NCBI GenBank assembly: GCA_017617995.1
Contig: JAFZVE010000020.1
Coordinates: forward strand, 1-64,000
Source of the DNA: Clostridiales bacterium
GTDB taxonomy: Bacteria > Bacillota > Clostridia > Saccharofermentanales > Saccharofermentanaceae
Reading direction: 5' to 3'
DNA length: 64,000 bases
Each line of letters starts with the position of its first letter. Position 1 is the first letter of the stretch. The notes under the pieces were generated by a model. That model was not told where the DNA came from and did not search any database. It saw nothing but the letters and a program-made list of their open reading frames with translations. A program made the translations under genes and the position numbers. This document shows, in pieces, positions 9,399 to 19,175 of this stretch.

Positions 9399-12300
9399 AT
9401 GACTTTGTACGAGTTTGTCAGACAGGCTTCTCCGGATGAAAATCTGGCGAAGGCAGCCTTAGCTGTACCTGGTGACGTGAATGCGGTGCGCGTAAGTGAG
9501 AATTCTTCTGGAATAGAGATTTCCCTTAGTCTTACTGCGCCGGTTGCCGATGAGCAGGCCTTGATCAACATGGAGCAGAATCTCAAAAGAGCGCTCTGTC
9601 TTTCTCATGTCCGGTTGTATATCGATAACATGGGAAGTGAAGCCGGAGTCCGCTCGATTCCTGCAGCCTTGAACTGGGCTTGCTGGGTCATGAAGCAGAA
9701 GACCAGCTTCGGAAGAAATATCGAGAGAATCTGTGGAGACAGTAAGGAATTCCGTATTATTCTCAATGAAGAAATCCCGAAGGAAGAGAAGGATTCCGTT
9801 GTTCTTTTCCTGAACGGATTCATGTCGTCCTATCTGGAGAATGACTGGGAGACGATCATCACATTCGAGAAACAAAATGATGATCTTGCCGATCCGGATT
9901 TTTTCCTCAATCAGATGAGGGAACGTGCAAGAAAGATGGCGAAGCAGTCTCTCGGAGATGCCATGTCTTCGGATAAGGAGGAATCCGGATCGAAGAAGAA
10001 GGGCGTGAAGAAGGAGAAACCCGAGAAGACTGAGAGCGCAGATCTTGATAAGAATTCCTGGGAATATAAGTCTGCGGTCGAGAAAGACACGATCAAGAAA
10101 GAGAAGAAGCTCAGTTCCGGATCTGCGCCGAAGAAACACGTCGTTTCCTCTCCTGACAATGAAAAGAGAATCTGGGGCCTGATCGACATGGGCGTCAAGC
10201 GTTATAAGATCCGGGATGCGATCGATAAGGTCGAGGACGGCTCTCTTACTTCGGAACAATTTGTCCGCCTGGAAGGGGAGATCAAGCTTCTGGACGGGCA
10301 GCGTCTCGTCGGAAAAAACAAGAACCTGGTGCTCTTTAAGTTCTATCTGACCGATGCTTCGTACAGTATCGAGTGTGTGGCTTTTCCCTCTGCGAAGGAT
10401 GCGGATGTCCTCAATAAGATGTATGGAAAGGGTGGCTATATCGGCATCTACACGCAGGTCCAGGTCAATTCCTATGACCGGCAGATCGTTGCCTCCGCCC
10501 GTGGTTTCTATACGGCAGAACCGCCCAAGAAGAGGAAAGATCTCGCCGAGGTCAAAAGAATCGAGCTGCATGCCCATACCAAGATGAGTGAGAAAGATGC
10601 GGTCATCGAGCCGAAGGATCTCATTAAGACGGCATTTAAGATGGGGCATCCGGCCTGTGCGATCACGGATCACGGTGTGGTTCAGGGTTTTAACGATGCC
10701 TACAGTGCGTACAAGGACTGCAAAAAGAGCGGAGAGAATCCGGACTTCAAGCTGATCTTCGGCATGGAGGGCTATCTGGTCGATGATGGAAACTGTATCG
10801 CATATCACGTGCCGGAGGAAGATATTTCCCTTGACTCCTTTGTGGCAATCGATGTAGAAACGACGGGCCTCGACTGCACATGTGAAGGGCTTCTCGAGAT
10901 CGCCGCGATCCGGTATACCAAAGATGAAAACGGGGAGTATCAGGAGACGGATGTCTTCACGACCATGGTCAATCCGGGTAAAGAGATCCCGGATAAAGCC
11001 TTAGAACTGACCGGAATCACCGAAGAGATGATTGCCGATGCGCCGGCGCCTTTTGACGCGGTGACGCAGCTTGCGGCTTTCCTTAAGGACAGTGACGTGC
11101 TCGTCGGACATAACATCTTCTTTGACATGGGATTCATCCGCGAAGCCGGATTCATGATCGATATCGAACAGCTCGATGAAGAGAAACATCACCCGTACCG
11201 TGTGAAGTTCTACCAGTCGGAAATCGATACAGTCTCGGCAGTGACGTACCTTTATCCGGAGATGGAGAAGCACGGCCTTGTCGATGCCTGCGCCTATCTC
11301 GGGATCGATATCGGGAATCACCATCGTGCGATGGATGATGCCCGAGCCAGCGCGAAGATCCTCCTTCGCTGTATCTCAGACTTTGCATTTACATCCTGTC
11401 AGCAGATGAACCGGCATGTAGGACTTCTTCCGAAAGAAGAGATCACGAAGAGAAAGACGCCATCGTACCATATTATTTTCCTGGTGAAGGATACCCTCGG
11501 ACTTTATAACCTCTACCGCATGGTCTCGGAAGGACATACCGAGTACTTCAGCATGCGTCCGCGTATCCCGAAGTCCGAAGTGATGTACTTAAGCGCCGGT
11601 ATCATCGTAGGCGGAGCTTGTGAACGCGGACAGATATTCCGGACAGTACACGAAGCCTATGTCAATAACGGAAACGATGTTGACAGGACCGTCGCATTCC
11701 TGACTGAGGATAAATCCTTCAAGAGAATGATCCGCCTTTATGATTACTTCGAGATCCAGCCGATCTGCAATAATGAATTCTATCTTCGTGATGAGGAGTC
11801 CGGTCTTCACACGAAGGAAGACCTGGTCAACATCAATGTGATCATCGACAGATTGTCGCTTGTTTACGGCAAGCCCTGCTGTGCGACGACGGACGCCCAC
11901 TTCCTCGAGAAGAAGGATGGGGAGTTCCGTAAGTACATGCTCATGGATATGGGCTTTAAAGACGCGGAACTGCAGAGTGATCTGTATTTCCGTACCACGG
12001 ACGAGATGCTCGAGGAGTTCTCGTATCTGGGACAGGAGCGCTGTGAAGAAGTCGTGATCTATAATCCGAGACGTATTACCGAGAAGATCCGCTCGGACAT
12101 CAAGCCGTTCCCGGATGGTACTTATCCGCCGGTCATCAAGTCCGCACCGGACGATCTTCGTGAGATCGTATATAAGACCATGCATGAGATGTATGAACAT
12201 GAGGGAGAAGTACCGGAGATCGTGTCGGCCCGTGTGGAAAAAGAACTGAATAGTATTATCGGTAACGGCTATTCGATCATGTACTACATCGCTTATAAGC

Positions 12301-14021
12301 TCGTAAACAAGTCCAACTCGGACGGCTATATCGTAGGCTCGCGTGGTTCGGTCGGATCGTCTCTGGTCGCGACGTTCTCGGGTATCTCCGAGGTCAATCC
12401 GCTCGCTCCGCACCGTCGCTGTCCGAAGTGTAAATACTCGGCTTTTGATCTGACCGGTACCTATGGATCCGGATACGATCTTCCAATCGAACCTTGTCCG
12501 AAGTGCGGTACCATGATGATCTCCGACGGCCAGGATATCCCTTTCGAGACGTTCCTCGGATTCAAGGGCGATAAGCAGCCGGATATCGACCTCAATTTCT
12601 CCGGTGAGTATCAGCCCCGCGCCCATAAGTATGTCGAAGAACTCTTCGGAAGTCATCACACATTCCGCGCCGGTACGATCGGGTGTTATGCTGAGAAGAA
12701 TGCCATCGCACTCATCAAGAACTGCTCAGAGATCCGCGGCGAGACCCTGACAAATGCCGAGATCAACCGAAGAGCCACAGGTCTCGTCGGCGTCAAGAGA
12801 ACGACCGGACAGCATCCGGGTGGTATCGTCGTTCTCCCGAAGGAGATGGATATCTATGAGTTTACTCCGGTACAGCATCCGGCGAATAAACTCGACTGTG
12901 GCATCATCACGACACACTACGATTTCAACGCGCTGCACGATACGATCCTCAAGCTCGATATCCTTGGTCACGATGACCCGACGATGATCCGTATGCTCGA
13001 GGACCTGACCGGCGTGAACTGTCACGATATTCCGATCCCGGACCCGAAGGTCATGTCACTCTTTACCTCGACAGAGGCGCTCGGCATCCCGGACGGTACT
13101 TCTCCGGCAGGGGCGGCGACGCTCGGGCTTCCGGAGCTTGGTACGAGAATGGCGCGAGATATGATCAAGGAGACACAGCCTTCGCAGTTCTACGACCTCG
13201 TACAGCTTATGGGTCTTTCCCATGGTACGGATGTATGGAACGGTAACGCACAGGATCTCATCCGTGACGGTATCTGTACACTTAATACCGTTATCGGCTG
13301 CCGTGACAGTATCATGACGCAGCTGATCTACTGGAACGTACCCAATGCGGACGCCTTCCAGATCATGGAGAAGGTCAGAAAAGGAAAGGGACTCACGCCG
13401 GAACATGAAGCAATCATGAGACAGAACAATGTGCCGGACTGGTATATCGATTCATGTAAGAAGATCAAGTACATGTTCCCGAAGGCGCACGCCGCCGCAT
13501 ATGCGATCTCGGCCATGCGTATCGCGTGGTACAAGGTCAACTACCCGGAGGAATACTACTGCGCATTCTTCACGATCCGCGCCGATGAATTTGACGGAGA
13601 TCTGCTGTGCAAAGGCACACAGTTCGTAACGGCCAAGCGTGAAGCACTCGGAGATGGTCTTTCGAAGAGAAAACCGAATGAAAAAGCACTCTACTATCTC
13701 TGCGAACTCGTGGAAGAGATGTATCTGCGCGGTATCGAGTTCGTCCCGTATGATCTTTATAAATCGGACGCCGTAAAGTTTATCAAGCTCGAAAAAGGGA
13801 AGATCCTGCCGCCGTTTAATGTCATTGAATCCATCAGTACATCGATGGGTGAGGGTATCGTAAATGCAAGGAACGAACGTCCGTTCAGTACTCAGGAAGA
13901 CCTGCAGCTACGGGCTCATCTGGGTCCGTCAGCGATGGAGAAACTCGAGAAAGAGGGGCTTCTGAAAGGGCTTCCGAAGTCCAGACAGATCGATCTTTTT
14001 GACCTGATGAATCAAGGCTGA
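9399..14021 (+). CDS. polC: DNA polymerase III PolC-type alpha subunit
   Basis: PolC is the replicative leading-strand polymerase of low-GC Gram-positives, combining polymerase and 3'-5' proofreading. At 1540 residues it is about 100 longer than the Bacillus enzyme, mostly through a charged Lys/Glu linker around residues 180-250. Order: N-terminal domains, OB fold (about 270-385), PHP domain beginning RIELHAHTKMSE (near 387), interrupted by the DnaQ-type exonuclease with FVAIDVETTGLD (near 480), then the PHP remainder, a four-Cys zinc site (RRCPKCKYS and CPKCGTM, near 1010-1045), the catalytic palm (DKQPDIDLNFSGEYQ) and the fingers. ATG start with GGAAGGA upstream. It leads a long block continuing with priA. 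Confidence 0.98.
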   Translation: MTLYEFVRQASPDENLAKAALAVPGDVNAVRVSENSSGIEISLSLTAPVADEQALINMEQNLKRALCLSHVRLYIDNMGSEAGVRSIPAALNWACWVMKQKTSFGRNIERICGDSKEFRIILNEEIPKEEKDSVVLFLNGFMSSYLENDWETIITFEKQNDDLADPDFFLNQMRERARKMAKQSLGDAMSSDKEESGSKKKGVKKEKPEKTESADLDKNSWEYKSAVEKDTIKKEKKLSSGSAPKKHVVSSPDNEKRIWGLIDMGVKRYKIRDAIDKVEDGSLTSEQFVRLEGEIKLLDGQRLVGKNKNLVLFKFYLTDASYSIECVAFPSAKDADVLNKMYGKGGYIGIYTQVQVNSYDRQIVASARGFYTAEPPKKRKDLAEVKRIELHAHTKMSEKDAVIEPKDLIKTAFKMGHPACAITDHGVVQGFNDAYSAYKDCKKSGENPDFKLIFGMEGYLVDDGNCIAYHVPEEDISLDSFVAIDVETTGLDCTCEGLLEIAAIRYTKDENGEYQETDVFTTMVNPGKEIPDKALELTGITEEMIADAPAPFDAVTQLAAFLKDSDVLVGHNIFFDMGFIREAGFMIDIEQLDEEKHHPYRVKFYQSEIDTVSAVTYLYPEMEKHGLVDACAYLGIDIGNHHRAMDDARASAKILLRCISDFAFTSCQQMNRHVGLLPKEEITKRKTPSYHIIFLVKDTLGLYNLYRMVSEGHTEYFSMRPRIPKSEVMYLSAGIIVGGACERGQIFRTVHEAYVNNGNDVDRTVAFLTEDKSFKRMIRLYDYFEIQPICNNEFYLRDEESGLHTKEDLVNINVIIDRLSLVYGKPCCATTDAHFLEKKDGEFRKYMLMDMGFKDAELQSDLYFRTTDEMLEEFSYLGQERCEEVVIYNPRRITEKIRSDIKPFPDGTYPPVIKSAPDDLREIVYKTMHEMYEHEGEVPEIVSARVEKELNSIIGNGYSIMYYIAYKLVNKSNSDGYIVGSRGSVGSSLVATFSGISEVNPLAPHRRCPKCKYSAFDLTGTYGSGYDLPIEPCPKCGTMMISDGQDIPFETFLGFKGDKQPDIDLNFSGEYQPRAHKYVEELFGSHHTFRAGTIGCYAEKNAIALIKNCSEIRGETLTNAEINRRATGLVGVKRTTGQHPGGIVVLPKEMDIYEFTPVQHPANKLDCGIITTHYDFNALHDTILKLDILGHDDPTMIRMLEDLTGVNCHDIPIPDPKVMSLFTSTEALGIPDGTSPAGAATLGLPELGTRMARDMIKETQPSQFYDLVQLMGLSHGTDVWNGNAQDLIRDGICTLNTVIGCRDSIMTQLIYWNVPNADAFQIMEKVRKGKGLTPEHEAIMRQNNVPDWYIDSCKKIKYMFPKAHAAAYAISAMRIAWYKVNYPEEYYCAFFTIRADEFDGDLLCKGTQFVTAKREALGDGLSKRKPNEKALYYLCELVEEMYLRGIEFVPYDLYKSDAVKFIKLEKGKILPPFNVIESISTSMGEGIVNARNERPFSTQEDLQLRAHLGPSAMEKLEKEGLLKGLPKSRQIDLFDLMNQG

Positions 14022-14041
14022 TCCGAAGGAGGAGAAAGACT

Positions 14042-16285
14042 ATGGTGGCACAAGTCGTTCTTCGGGATTGCGTGTGGCAGACCAATAAAATATTCGATTA
14101 CCTGGTGCCGGATTCTCTTACTGATAAGATCTGTGTCGGTCAGTATGTGCGTGTGCCTTTTGGAAGAGGGAACCGTGCTGAGGTCGCACTGATCCTGTCG
14201 ATCTCGGACACCTCTGATTCCAAGGTGAAATTAAAGGCCATCGATTCCCTTGTGGAAGAAGAACCGGTGCTGAATGCAGAGCAGCTTCAGATACTCCATT
14301 TCGTCGTGAAGCGCTATGCATGTACATATGGATCGGCGATGCACCAGATGGTGCCGGCTCTCGTCACGAAAAGAACCGGACGATCTCAGCTCGTGGTCTC
14401 GCTCGAATCTCCGGAGAGAGCACGCGAGGCACTGGAGTCTGAAGCCGTCGGTTCGATCCAGCAGATCCGTGCACTAGAGTGGCTTCTCGATGTTGAGGAA
14501 ATGACACTGGCTGACATTATGCAGGAATTGTCGATCTCACGTTCGCCGATCGATACTCTGGCGAAAAACGGTCTGGTGAAGATCCGTTCCGTGAAGTTCT
14601 CTGCTGAGGAACTGTCGAAGGTGAGAAATCCCTTCGAAGATCTGCCACGTGTCGAAACAGGAAGTGTGACGCTCAATCCGGAACAGGAAGCAGCTGTGAA
14701 AGAAGTACTCGAGTCGGAAGATAAAAAGGAGTTCCTGCTCTTCGGTGTGACCGGGAGTGGGAAGACGGAAGTCTATCTTCGCATCACGGAGAAAATACTG
14801 AAGCAGGGCGGAAGTGTACTGTATCTGGTGCCGGAGATCTCACTGACTCCACAGACGGTGGCGAGGATCCGCTCCCACTTCCCGGAAGGTGTTGCCGTCC
14901 TTCACAGCCGGATGACGGCGAAAGAACGGTATGATTCCTGGAAGATGATCCAGAAAGGGGAGGTGCGGATCGTTGTCGGAGCAAGATCTGCGGTATTCGC
15001 CCCCGTTTGTAATCTGCAGCTTATCATTCTCGATGAGGAACATGATTCGTCTTATAAGGCGGATACACTTCTTCGCTATTCCGCAAGAGATGTTGCCAGA
15101 TTCCGTGCCAGAAAGTCCGGGATCAAGCTTCTTCTAGGTTCGGCTACACCCTCTGTCGAGACTTACTATGCGGCCGTGAACGGCTATACCAGACTTCTGA
15201 CACTTCATAACCGCGCAGTAAGCGGAGCCGTGCTTCCCGAGGTCAGCATCATCGATATGCAGAAGGAGAAAGATGCGGGCAATACTTCGATCTTCAGCAG
15301 GAAACTTTATTCGGCCATGAAGTCCGCGCTTTCCCGTGGCGAACAGATCATGCTTCTTCTGAACCGGAGAGGCTTCTCGCAGAATGTGTACTGCACCTCT
15401 TGCAGGAACATGATCCGCTGTACGGACTGTGATGTGCCCATGACACTTCACACCAAGACGATGGGGCGACATAAACTCCTGATCTGCCACTATTGCGGTA
15501 AAGTCATTCCCATGCCGTCCTGCTGCCCGAATTGCACTAGCGAATATCTTGCGATACGAGGAGACGGGATCCAGAAACTCGAGGACTGGGCAAAGGAAGA
15601 TTTTCCTGAAGCCGGGATACTTCGAATGGATCAGGATACGACCTCCTATCGCGGCGCCCATGAAGAGATCCTTACGAAGTTTAGAAATCACGAAGCAGAT
15701 ATTCTCGTCGGCACACAGATGATCGCCAAGGGCCATGATTTCCCGAAAGTCTCTGTCGTGGGGATCCTCGGATCGGACAGCGTGCTGTGGCAGAGTGACT
15801 ATCGCGCCAGGGAACGGGCATTCCAGCTTCTGGCACAGATCAGCGGAAGAGCAGGAAGAGGAGATATCCCTGGACACGTCTTTATCCAGACGGTCGTTCC
15901 GGAGTCGGAGATCTATTCATTTGCTGCGACGCAGGACTACGAGAAATTCTATCAAAGTGAGATCTCATATCGGGAACAGCTTTCCTATCCGCCTTTCCGC
16001 GCGATCGGAGGAATACTGGTCACCCATGAAAATGAAGAGATGTGTGCAATGCAGGCCGGTATGGTTGCCGATACGCTTCGCCAGATGGCAAGTGGTCTGG
16101 GAGAGGATATGATTATCCTCGGCCCCTGTCCGGCAGGTATACCGAAGCTTATGAACCGTTACCGCTATCAGATCGTCGTCCGTGCGAAGAATAAAGGCCT
16201 TTTATCCGATGGATTTACCAAGCTTCAGACGGCATATGCGGGATATGGTTTCTCGATCTCGGTAGATATAGACGCGATGTGGTAA
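14042..16285 (+). CDS. priA: Primosomal replication restart helicase PriA
   Basis: PriA recognises stalled forks and D-loops and reloads the replicative helicase. The 747-residue protein has the N-terminal 3'-DNA-binding domain, Walker A GVTGSGKTEVYLR near residue 239, the DEEH box in ILDEEHDSSYKADTLLRYSARD, and paired zinc knuckles (CTSCRNMIRCTDC and CHYCGKVIPMPSCCPNC, residues about 452-505) followed by the helicase C lobe (VGTQMIAKGHDFP). ATG with AAGGAGGAG upstream. It is 20 bases after polC and ahead of def-fmt-rsmB, the standard clostridial order. Confidence 0.97.
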   Translation: MVAQVVLRDCVWQTNKIFDYLVPDSLTDKICVGQYVRVPFGRGNRAEVALILSISDTSDSKVKLKAIDSLVEEEPVLNAEQLQILHFVVKRYACTYGSAMHQMVPALVTKRTGRSQLVVSLESPERAREALESEAVGSIQQIRALEWLLDVEEMTLADIMQELSISRSPIDTLAKNGLVKIRSVKFSAEELSKVRNPFEDLPRVETGSVTLNPEQEAAVKEVLESEDKKEFLLFGVTGSGKTEVYLRITEKILKQGGSVLYLVPEISLTPQTVARIRSHFPEGVAVLHSRMTAKERYDSWKMIQKGEVRIVVGARSAVFAPVCNLQLIILDEEHDSSYKADTLLRYSARDVARFRARKSGIKLLLGSATPSVETYYAAVNGYTRLLTLHNRAVSGAVLPEVSIIDMQKEKDAGNTSIFSRKLYSAMKSALSRGEQIMLLLNRRGFSQNVYCTSCRNMIRCTDCDVPMTLHTKTMGRHKLLICHYCGKVIPMPSCCPNCTSEYLAIRGDGIQKLEDWAKEDFPEAGILRMDQDTTSYRGAHEEILTKFRNHEADILVGTQMIAKGHDFPKVSVVGILGSDSVLWQSDYRARERAFQLLAQISGRAGRGDIPGHVFIQTVVPESEIYSFAATQDYEKFYQSEISYREQLSYPPFRAIGGILVTHENEEMCAMQAGMVADTLRQMASGLGEDMIILGPCPAGIPKLMNRYRYQIVVRAKNKGLLSDGFTKLQTAYAGYGFSISVDIDAMW

Positions 16286-16288
16286 AAT
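16277..16288 (+). promoter_or_regulatory. Possible extended -10 promoter of the def operon
   Basis: TGGTAAAAT overlaps the end of priA; the TG one base before TAAAAT matches the extended -10 form. No good -35 is seen. It lies about 55 bases upstream of the def start. Confidence 0.3.
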
Positions 16289-16342
16289 AGTAGAGCATAA
16301 CGCATATAGAATAGAAATTACACATAACAGGAGTGTGGAAAT

Positions 16343-16825
16343 ATGGCATTACGTGAAATCGTCGTGGATGGAGATCCGATCCTTCGGAAGAAGTCCCGTC
16401 CCGTGGAAAAGTTCGATGAGAAACTGGCACAGCTTCTCGATGATATGGCTGAGACCATGTACTACGATAACCGCGGTATCGGTATCGCGGCGGTCCAGGT
16501 CGGGATCCTGCGCCGTATATTTGTGGTGGACGTAGGTGATGAACACGGGAAACTCGAATTCATCAATCCGGAGATCTACGAGAGAGAAGGCTCGACACTT
16601 TTCATGGAAGGATGCCTCTCCTGCCCGGGTAAGAACGGGTATGTAGAGCGCCCGACCCGGATCCGTGTCCGCGCGCAGGACAGAAACGGTGATTGGTTCG
16701 ATCTTGAAGCGACCGAACTTCTGGCGATCTGCATCTGCCACGAATATGACCATCTGGACGGCATATTGTTCATCGACAAGGTCGTCGAAGTGGAAGAAGA
16801 GGAAGAGGACGGAGAAGAATCCTGA
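16343..16825 (+). CDS. def: Peptide deformylase
   Basis: Def removes the N-formyl group from nascent proteins. It is a mononuclear Fe/Zn hydrolase acting at the ribosome exit. All three family motifs are present in the 160 residues: GIGIAAVQVG (residues 45-54), EGCLSCPG (metal Cys, near residue 90) and HEYDHLDG (two His ligands and catalytic Glu, near residue 133). The tail is acidic (EVEEEEEDGEES). AGGAGTG precedes the ATG. fmt starts two bases after its stop, so the deformylase and formyltransferase are expressed together. Confidence 0.97.
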   Translation: MALREIVVDGDPILRKKSRPVEKFDEKLAQLLDDMAETMYYDNRGIGIAAVQVGILRRIFVVDVGDEHGKLEFINPEIYEREGSTLFMEGCLSCPGKNGYVERPTRIRVRAQDRNGDWFDLEATELLAICICHEYDHLDGILFIDKVVEVEEEEEDGEES

Positions 16826-16827
16826 TT

Positions 16828-17790
16828 ATGCGTATTGTTTTTATGGGGACCCCGGAGCTGGCCGCTACGGTATTATCCCGTCTGATCGAAGAAAAATATG
16901 AAGTGGTCCTCTGTGTGACCCAGCCCGATAAGCCTGTCGGAAGAAAGCAGGTACTTACACCTCCACCGGCCAAGGTCATGGCCGCGAGTCATGGTATCGA
17001 GGTATGGCAGCCTTCCACTCTTCGCACGGATGATGCCCTCGAGAAGATCCGTGCGGTGGAGCCGGATCTCATTATCACGGCGGCATATGGGAAGATACTC
17101 CCGCAGGCGATGCTCGACATCCCGAAGTACGGGTGCCTGAATGTCCACGGATCCCTGCTTCCACAGTATCGTGGTGCGGCGCCTGTGCAGCGTGCGATCA
17201 TGGACCTGCAGACGAAGACAGGTGTCACGATCATGAAGATGGATGCGGGTATGGATACCGGTGATATACTGACCCAGACCGAAGTGGCGATCACGCCGCG
17301 CGTACATACACCTGAACTTATGGAGCAGCTGGCTGTGGCCGGCGCGGATCTTCTGATCCGGACGATCCCGGGATATATCGACGGAACGATTCATCCTGTT
17401 CCGCAGGATCACGAGAAAGCAACGATGTCTCCGCCGATCGAAAAAGATGAAGGCAAGATCTCATGGAACCGTCCGTGTGCGGCGATCTCCGCGCAGATCC
17501 ACGCGCTTTCTTCATGGCCGGGTGCCTCGACCATGTGGAAGGGCGGAAGACTCAAGATCTACGATGCCTGTACTGCGGAAGAGTCCGATATACTGGAGAA
17601 CTATCGTCGGGATCACGGCGAACCGGAACCGGGAACAGTACTCTTTGCCAAGAAAGGTACGCTGGCTGTCATGTGTAAAGATGCACCGATTTTGCTTCTG
17701 GAACTACAGCCTTCTTCCGGGAAGAGAATGAAAGCGATCGATTGCGCCCATAACTTCGAAGTGGGGGCGAAGATGGAGGATGAGCCGTAA
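16828..17790 (+). CDS. fmt: Methionyl-tRNA formyltransferase
   Basis: Fmt formylates initiator Met-tRNA using 10-formyl-tetrahydrofolate. The 320-residue protein begins RIVFMGTPELAATVLSRL, has the folate/catalytic block GCLNVHGSLLPQYRGAAP near residues 104-121 (Asn, His and the SLLP signature) and DAGMDTGDIL, with the C-terminal OB domain for tRNA. Its stop overlaps the rsmB start by one base (TAATG), so it is coupled with the gene after it as well as with def before it. Confidence 0.97.
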   Translation: MRIVFMGTPELAATVLSRLIEEKYEVVLCVTQPDKPVGRKQVLTPPPAKVMAASHGIEVWQPSTLRTDDALEKIRAVEPDLIITAAYGKILPQAMLDIPKYGCLNVHGSLLPQYRGAAPVQRAIMDLQTKTGVTIMKMDAGMDTGDILTQTEVAITPRVHTPELMEQLAVAGADLLIRTIPGYIDGTIHPVPQDHEKATMSPPIEKDEGKISWNRPCAAISAQIHALSSWPGASTMWKGGRLKIYDACTAEESDILENYRRDHGEPEPGTVLFAKKGTLAVMCKDAPILLLELQPSSGKRMKAIDCAHNFEVGAKMEDEP

Positions 17791-19175
17791 TGGGATCAAA
17801 CCCGGATGAGGCGAGAATCACGGCATACCGATGTCTTTTCGAAGTCCTGGAGAATCAGGGCTATTCCAATCTTGTACTGAAGCAGGAACTGTCCGGCAGT
17901 TTTCTCGATGAGAAGAACAGAGCCTTCGTGACGGCGATGGTATATGGAACAGTTACCCGCGTCTATACGATCGATGCCATGCTGGCTCCGTATCTCAAGA
18001 AAAAGCTCTGTGATATAGATGCACCTGTACGGACTTGCCTTCGCATGGGGGCGTGGCAGGTGCTCTTTGCTTATGGCGTGAAGGACTACGCCGCCGTATC
18101 TTCCACGGTCGACCTTACACGCGAAGTATGTGGCAAGGGAACGGAACGTCTCGTGAATGCCGTTCTGCGCCGACTCGCAGAAGAAGGAAAGTCACAGCTT
18201 GAAGCCATTCCGCTTAAGAGGGCCGATGTGCGTTATTCACTTAAGAGCGAGATCGCCGGATGTTTCATCAAGTGGTACGGGCGGGAAAAAGCCGAGAAGA
18301 TCATGGACGCGTATCTTACGGTTCCGAAGGTCACACTGCGGCCGAACCGGATCCGTGTACCCGAGATAGAGACACTTATCGAAAAGCTAGGTGAGGATGG
18401 TCTCCATGCGACTGTAGATCCGATCCTTCCGGAGGCGATAAGTATCTCGGAACAGAGCAGAGATGTCTCGGAAACAAGTGCTTTTGCCGAAGGAGATTTC
18501 TCCGTGCAGAGCCTGTCGGCCATGCTTGTCGGAAGAATATGCGATCCCGAGCCTCAGTGGAATATACTCGATACCTGCAGCGCACCCGGAGGAAAGACCG
18601 CACATCTGGCGGAACTTCAGGGCGATCAGGGTCATATCGATGCGCTCGATGCCAATGAAGTAAGACTTCAGATGGTCGGGAAAACAGCGGAACGGCTGGG
18701 TCTTTCCTCGATCGTCACTTTCCCTTATGACTGTACCTATCTTTCCGAAGAGAAGGAAAGACTTCTTCCGGAATACGATCTGGTGCTGTGCGATGTCCCA
18801 TGTAGCGGACTCGGACTTCTTCACAGAAAACCCGATATCCGGCTTTCGATGACATATGAGAAGATGCAGCAGCTTCTGCCGGTGCAGAAGAGTATCCTCG
18901 AAAATGCATCACTTCGTGTCAGGAAGGGCGGATATCTGGTGTACAGTACTTGCACGGTCAATCCGAACGAGAATGAGAATCAGGTCGTATCTTTCCTAAG
19001 AGAACATCCGGATTTTGAAATGGCGAATTTCTTTGCGCTTCTGCCGGATGCGCTGAAAGGAAACGAACGACTAGCAGAAGAGAGCAGGAAAGGGTGCATG
19101 ACGATCCTTCCGGATGAAGAGGGGATGGACGGATTTTTTATCGCGAAGCTAAGGAGGCGTAACGAGCATGGATAA
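17790..19175 (+). CDS. rsmB: 16S rRNA (cytosine(967)-C(5))-methyltransferase RsmB
   Basis: RsmB methylates C967 of 16S rRNA. The 461-residue protein has an N-terminal NusB-like RNA-binding domain (about 1-145), the SAM-binding motif DTCSAPGGKTAHLAEL near residue 255, the catalytic PC motif DVPCSGLGLLHRKPDIR near 335 and the second Cys in YSTCTVNPNENENQ near 385. This two-Cys arrangement is the mark of the RsmB/NOL1 family. The C-terminal end overlaps rlmN by eight bases. Confidence 0.96.
   Translation: MGSNPDEARITAYRCLFEVLENQGYSNLVLKQELSGSFLDEKNRAFVTAMVYGTVTRVYTIDAMLAPYLKKKLCDIDAPVRTCLRMGAWQVLFAYGVKDYAAVSSTVDLTREVCGKGTERLVNAVLRRLAEEGKSQLEAIPLKRADVRYSLKSEIAGCFIKWYGREKAEKIMDAYLTVPKVTLRPNRIRVPEIETLIEKLGEDGLHATVDPILPEAISISEQSRDVSETSAFAEGDFSVQSLSAMLVGRICDPEPQWNILDTCSAPGGKTAHLAELQGDQGHIDALDANEVRLQMVGKTAERLGLSSIVTFPYDCTYLSEEKERLLPEYDLVLCDVPCSGLGLLHRKPDIRLSMTYEKMQQLLPVQKSILENASLRVRKGGYLVYSTCTVNPNENENQVVSFLREHPDFEMANFFALLPDALKGNERLAEESRKGCMTILPDEEGMDGFFIAKLRRRNEHG

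Noticed and set aside
9361..9400. TTGACT near the polC start as a promoter.
   Set aside because: No -10 at 16-18 bases; the bases instead form a short hairpin with GGTCAA and the gene is probably read from upstream.
9459..10808. A 449-codon leftward open frame inside polC.
   Set aside because: It lies opposite conserved polC domains; its composition (Arg/Ile/Leu/Asp-rich) is typical of antisense frames in this genome.
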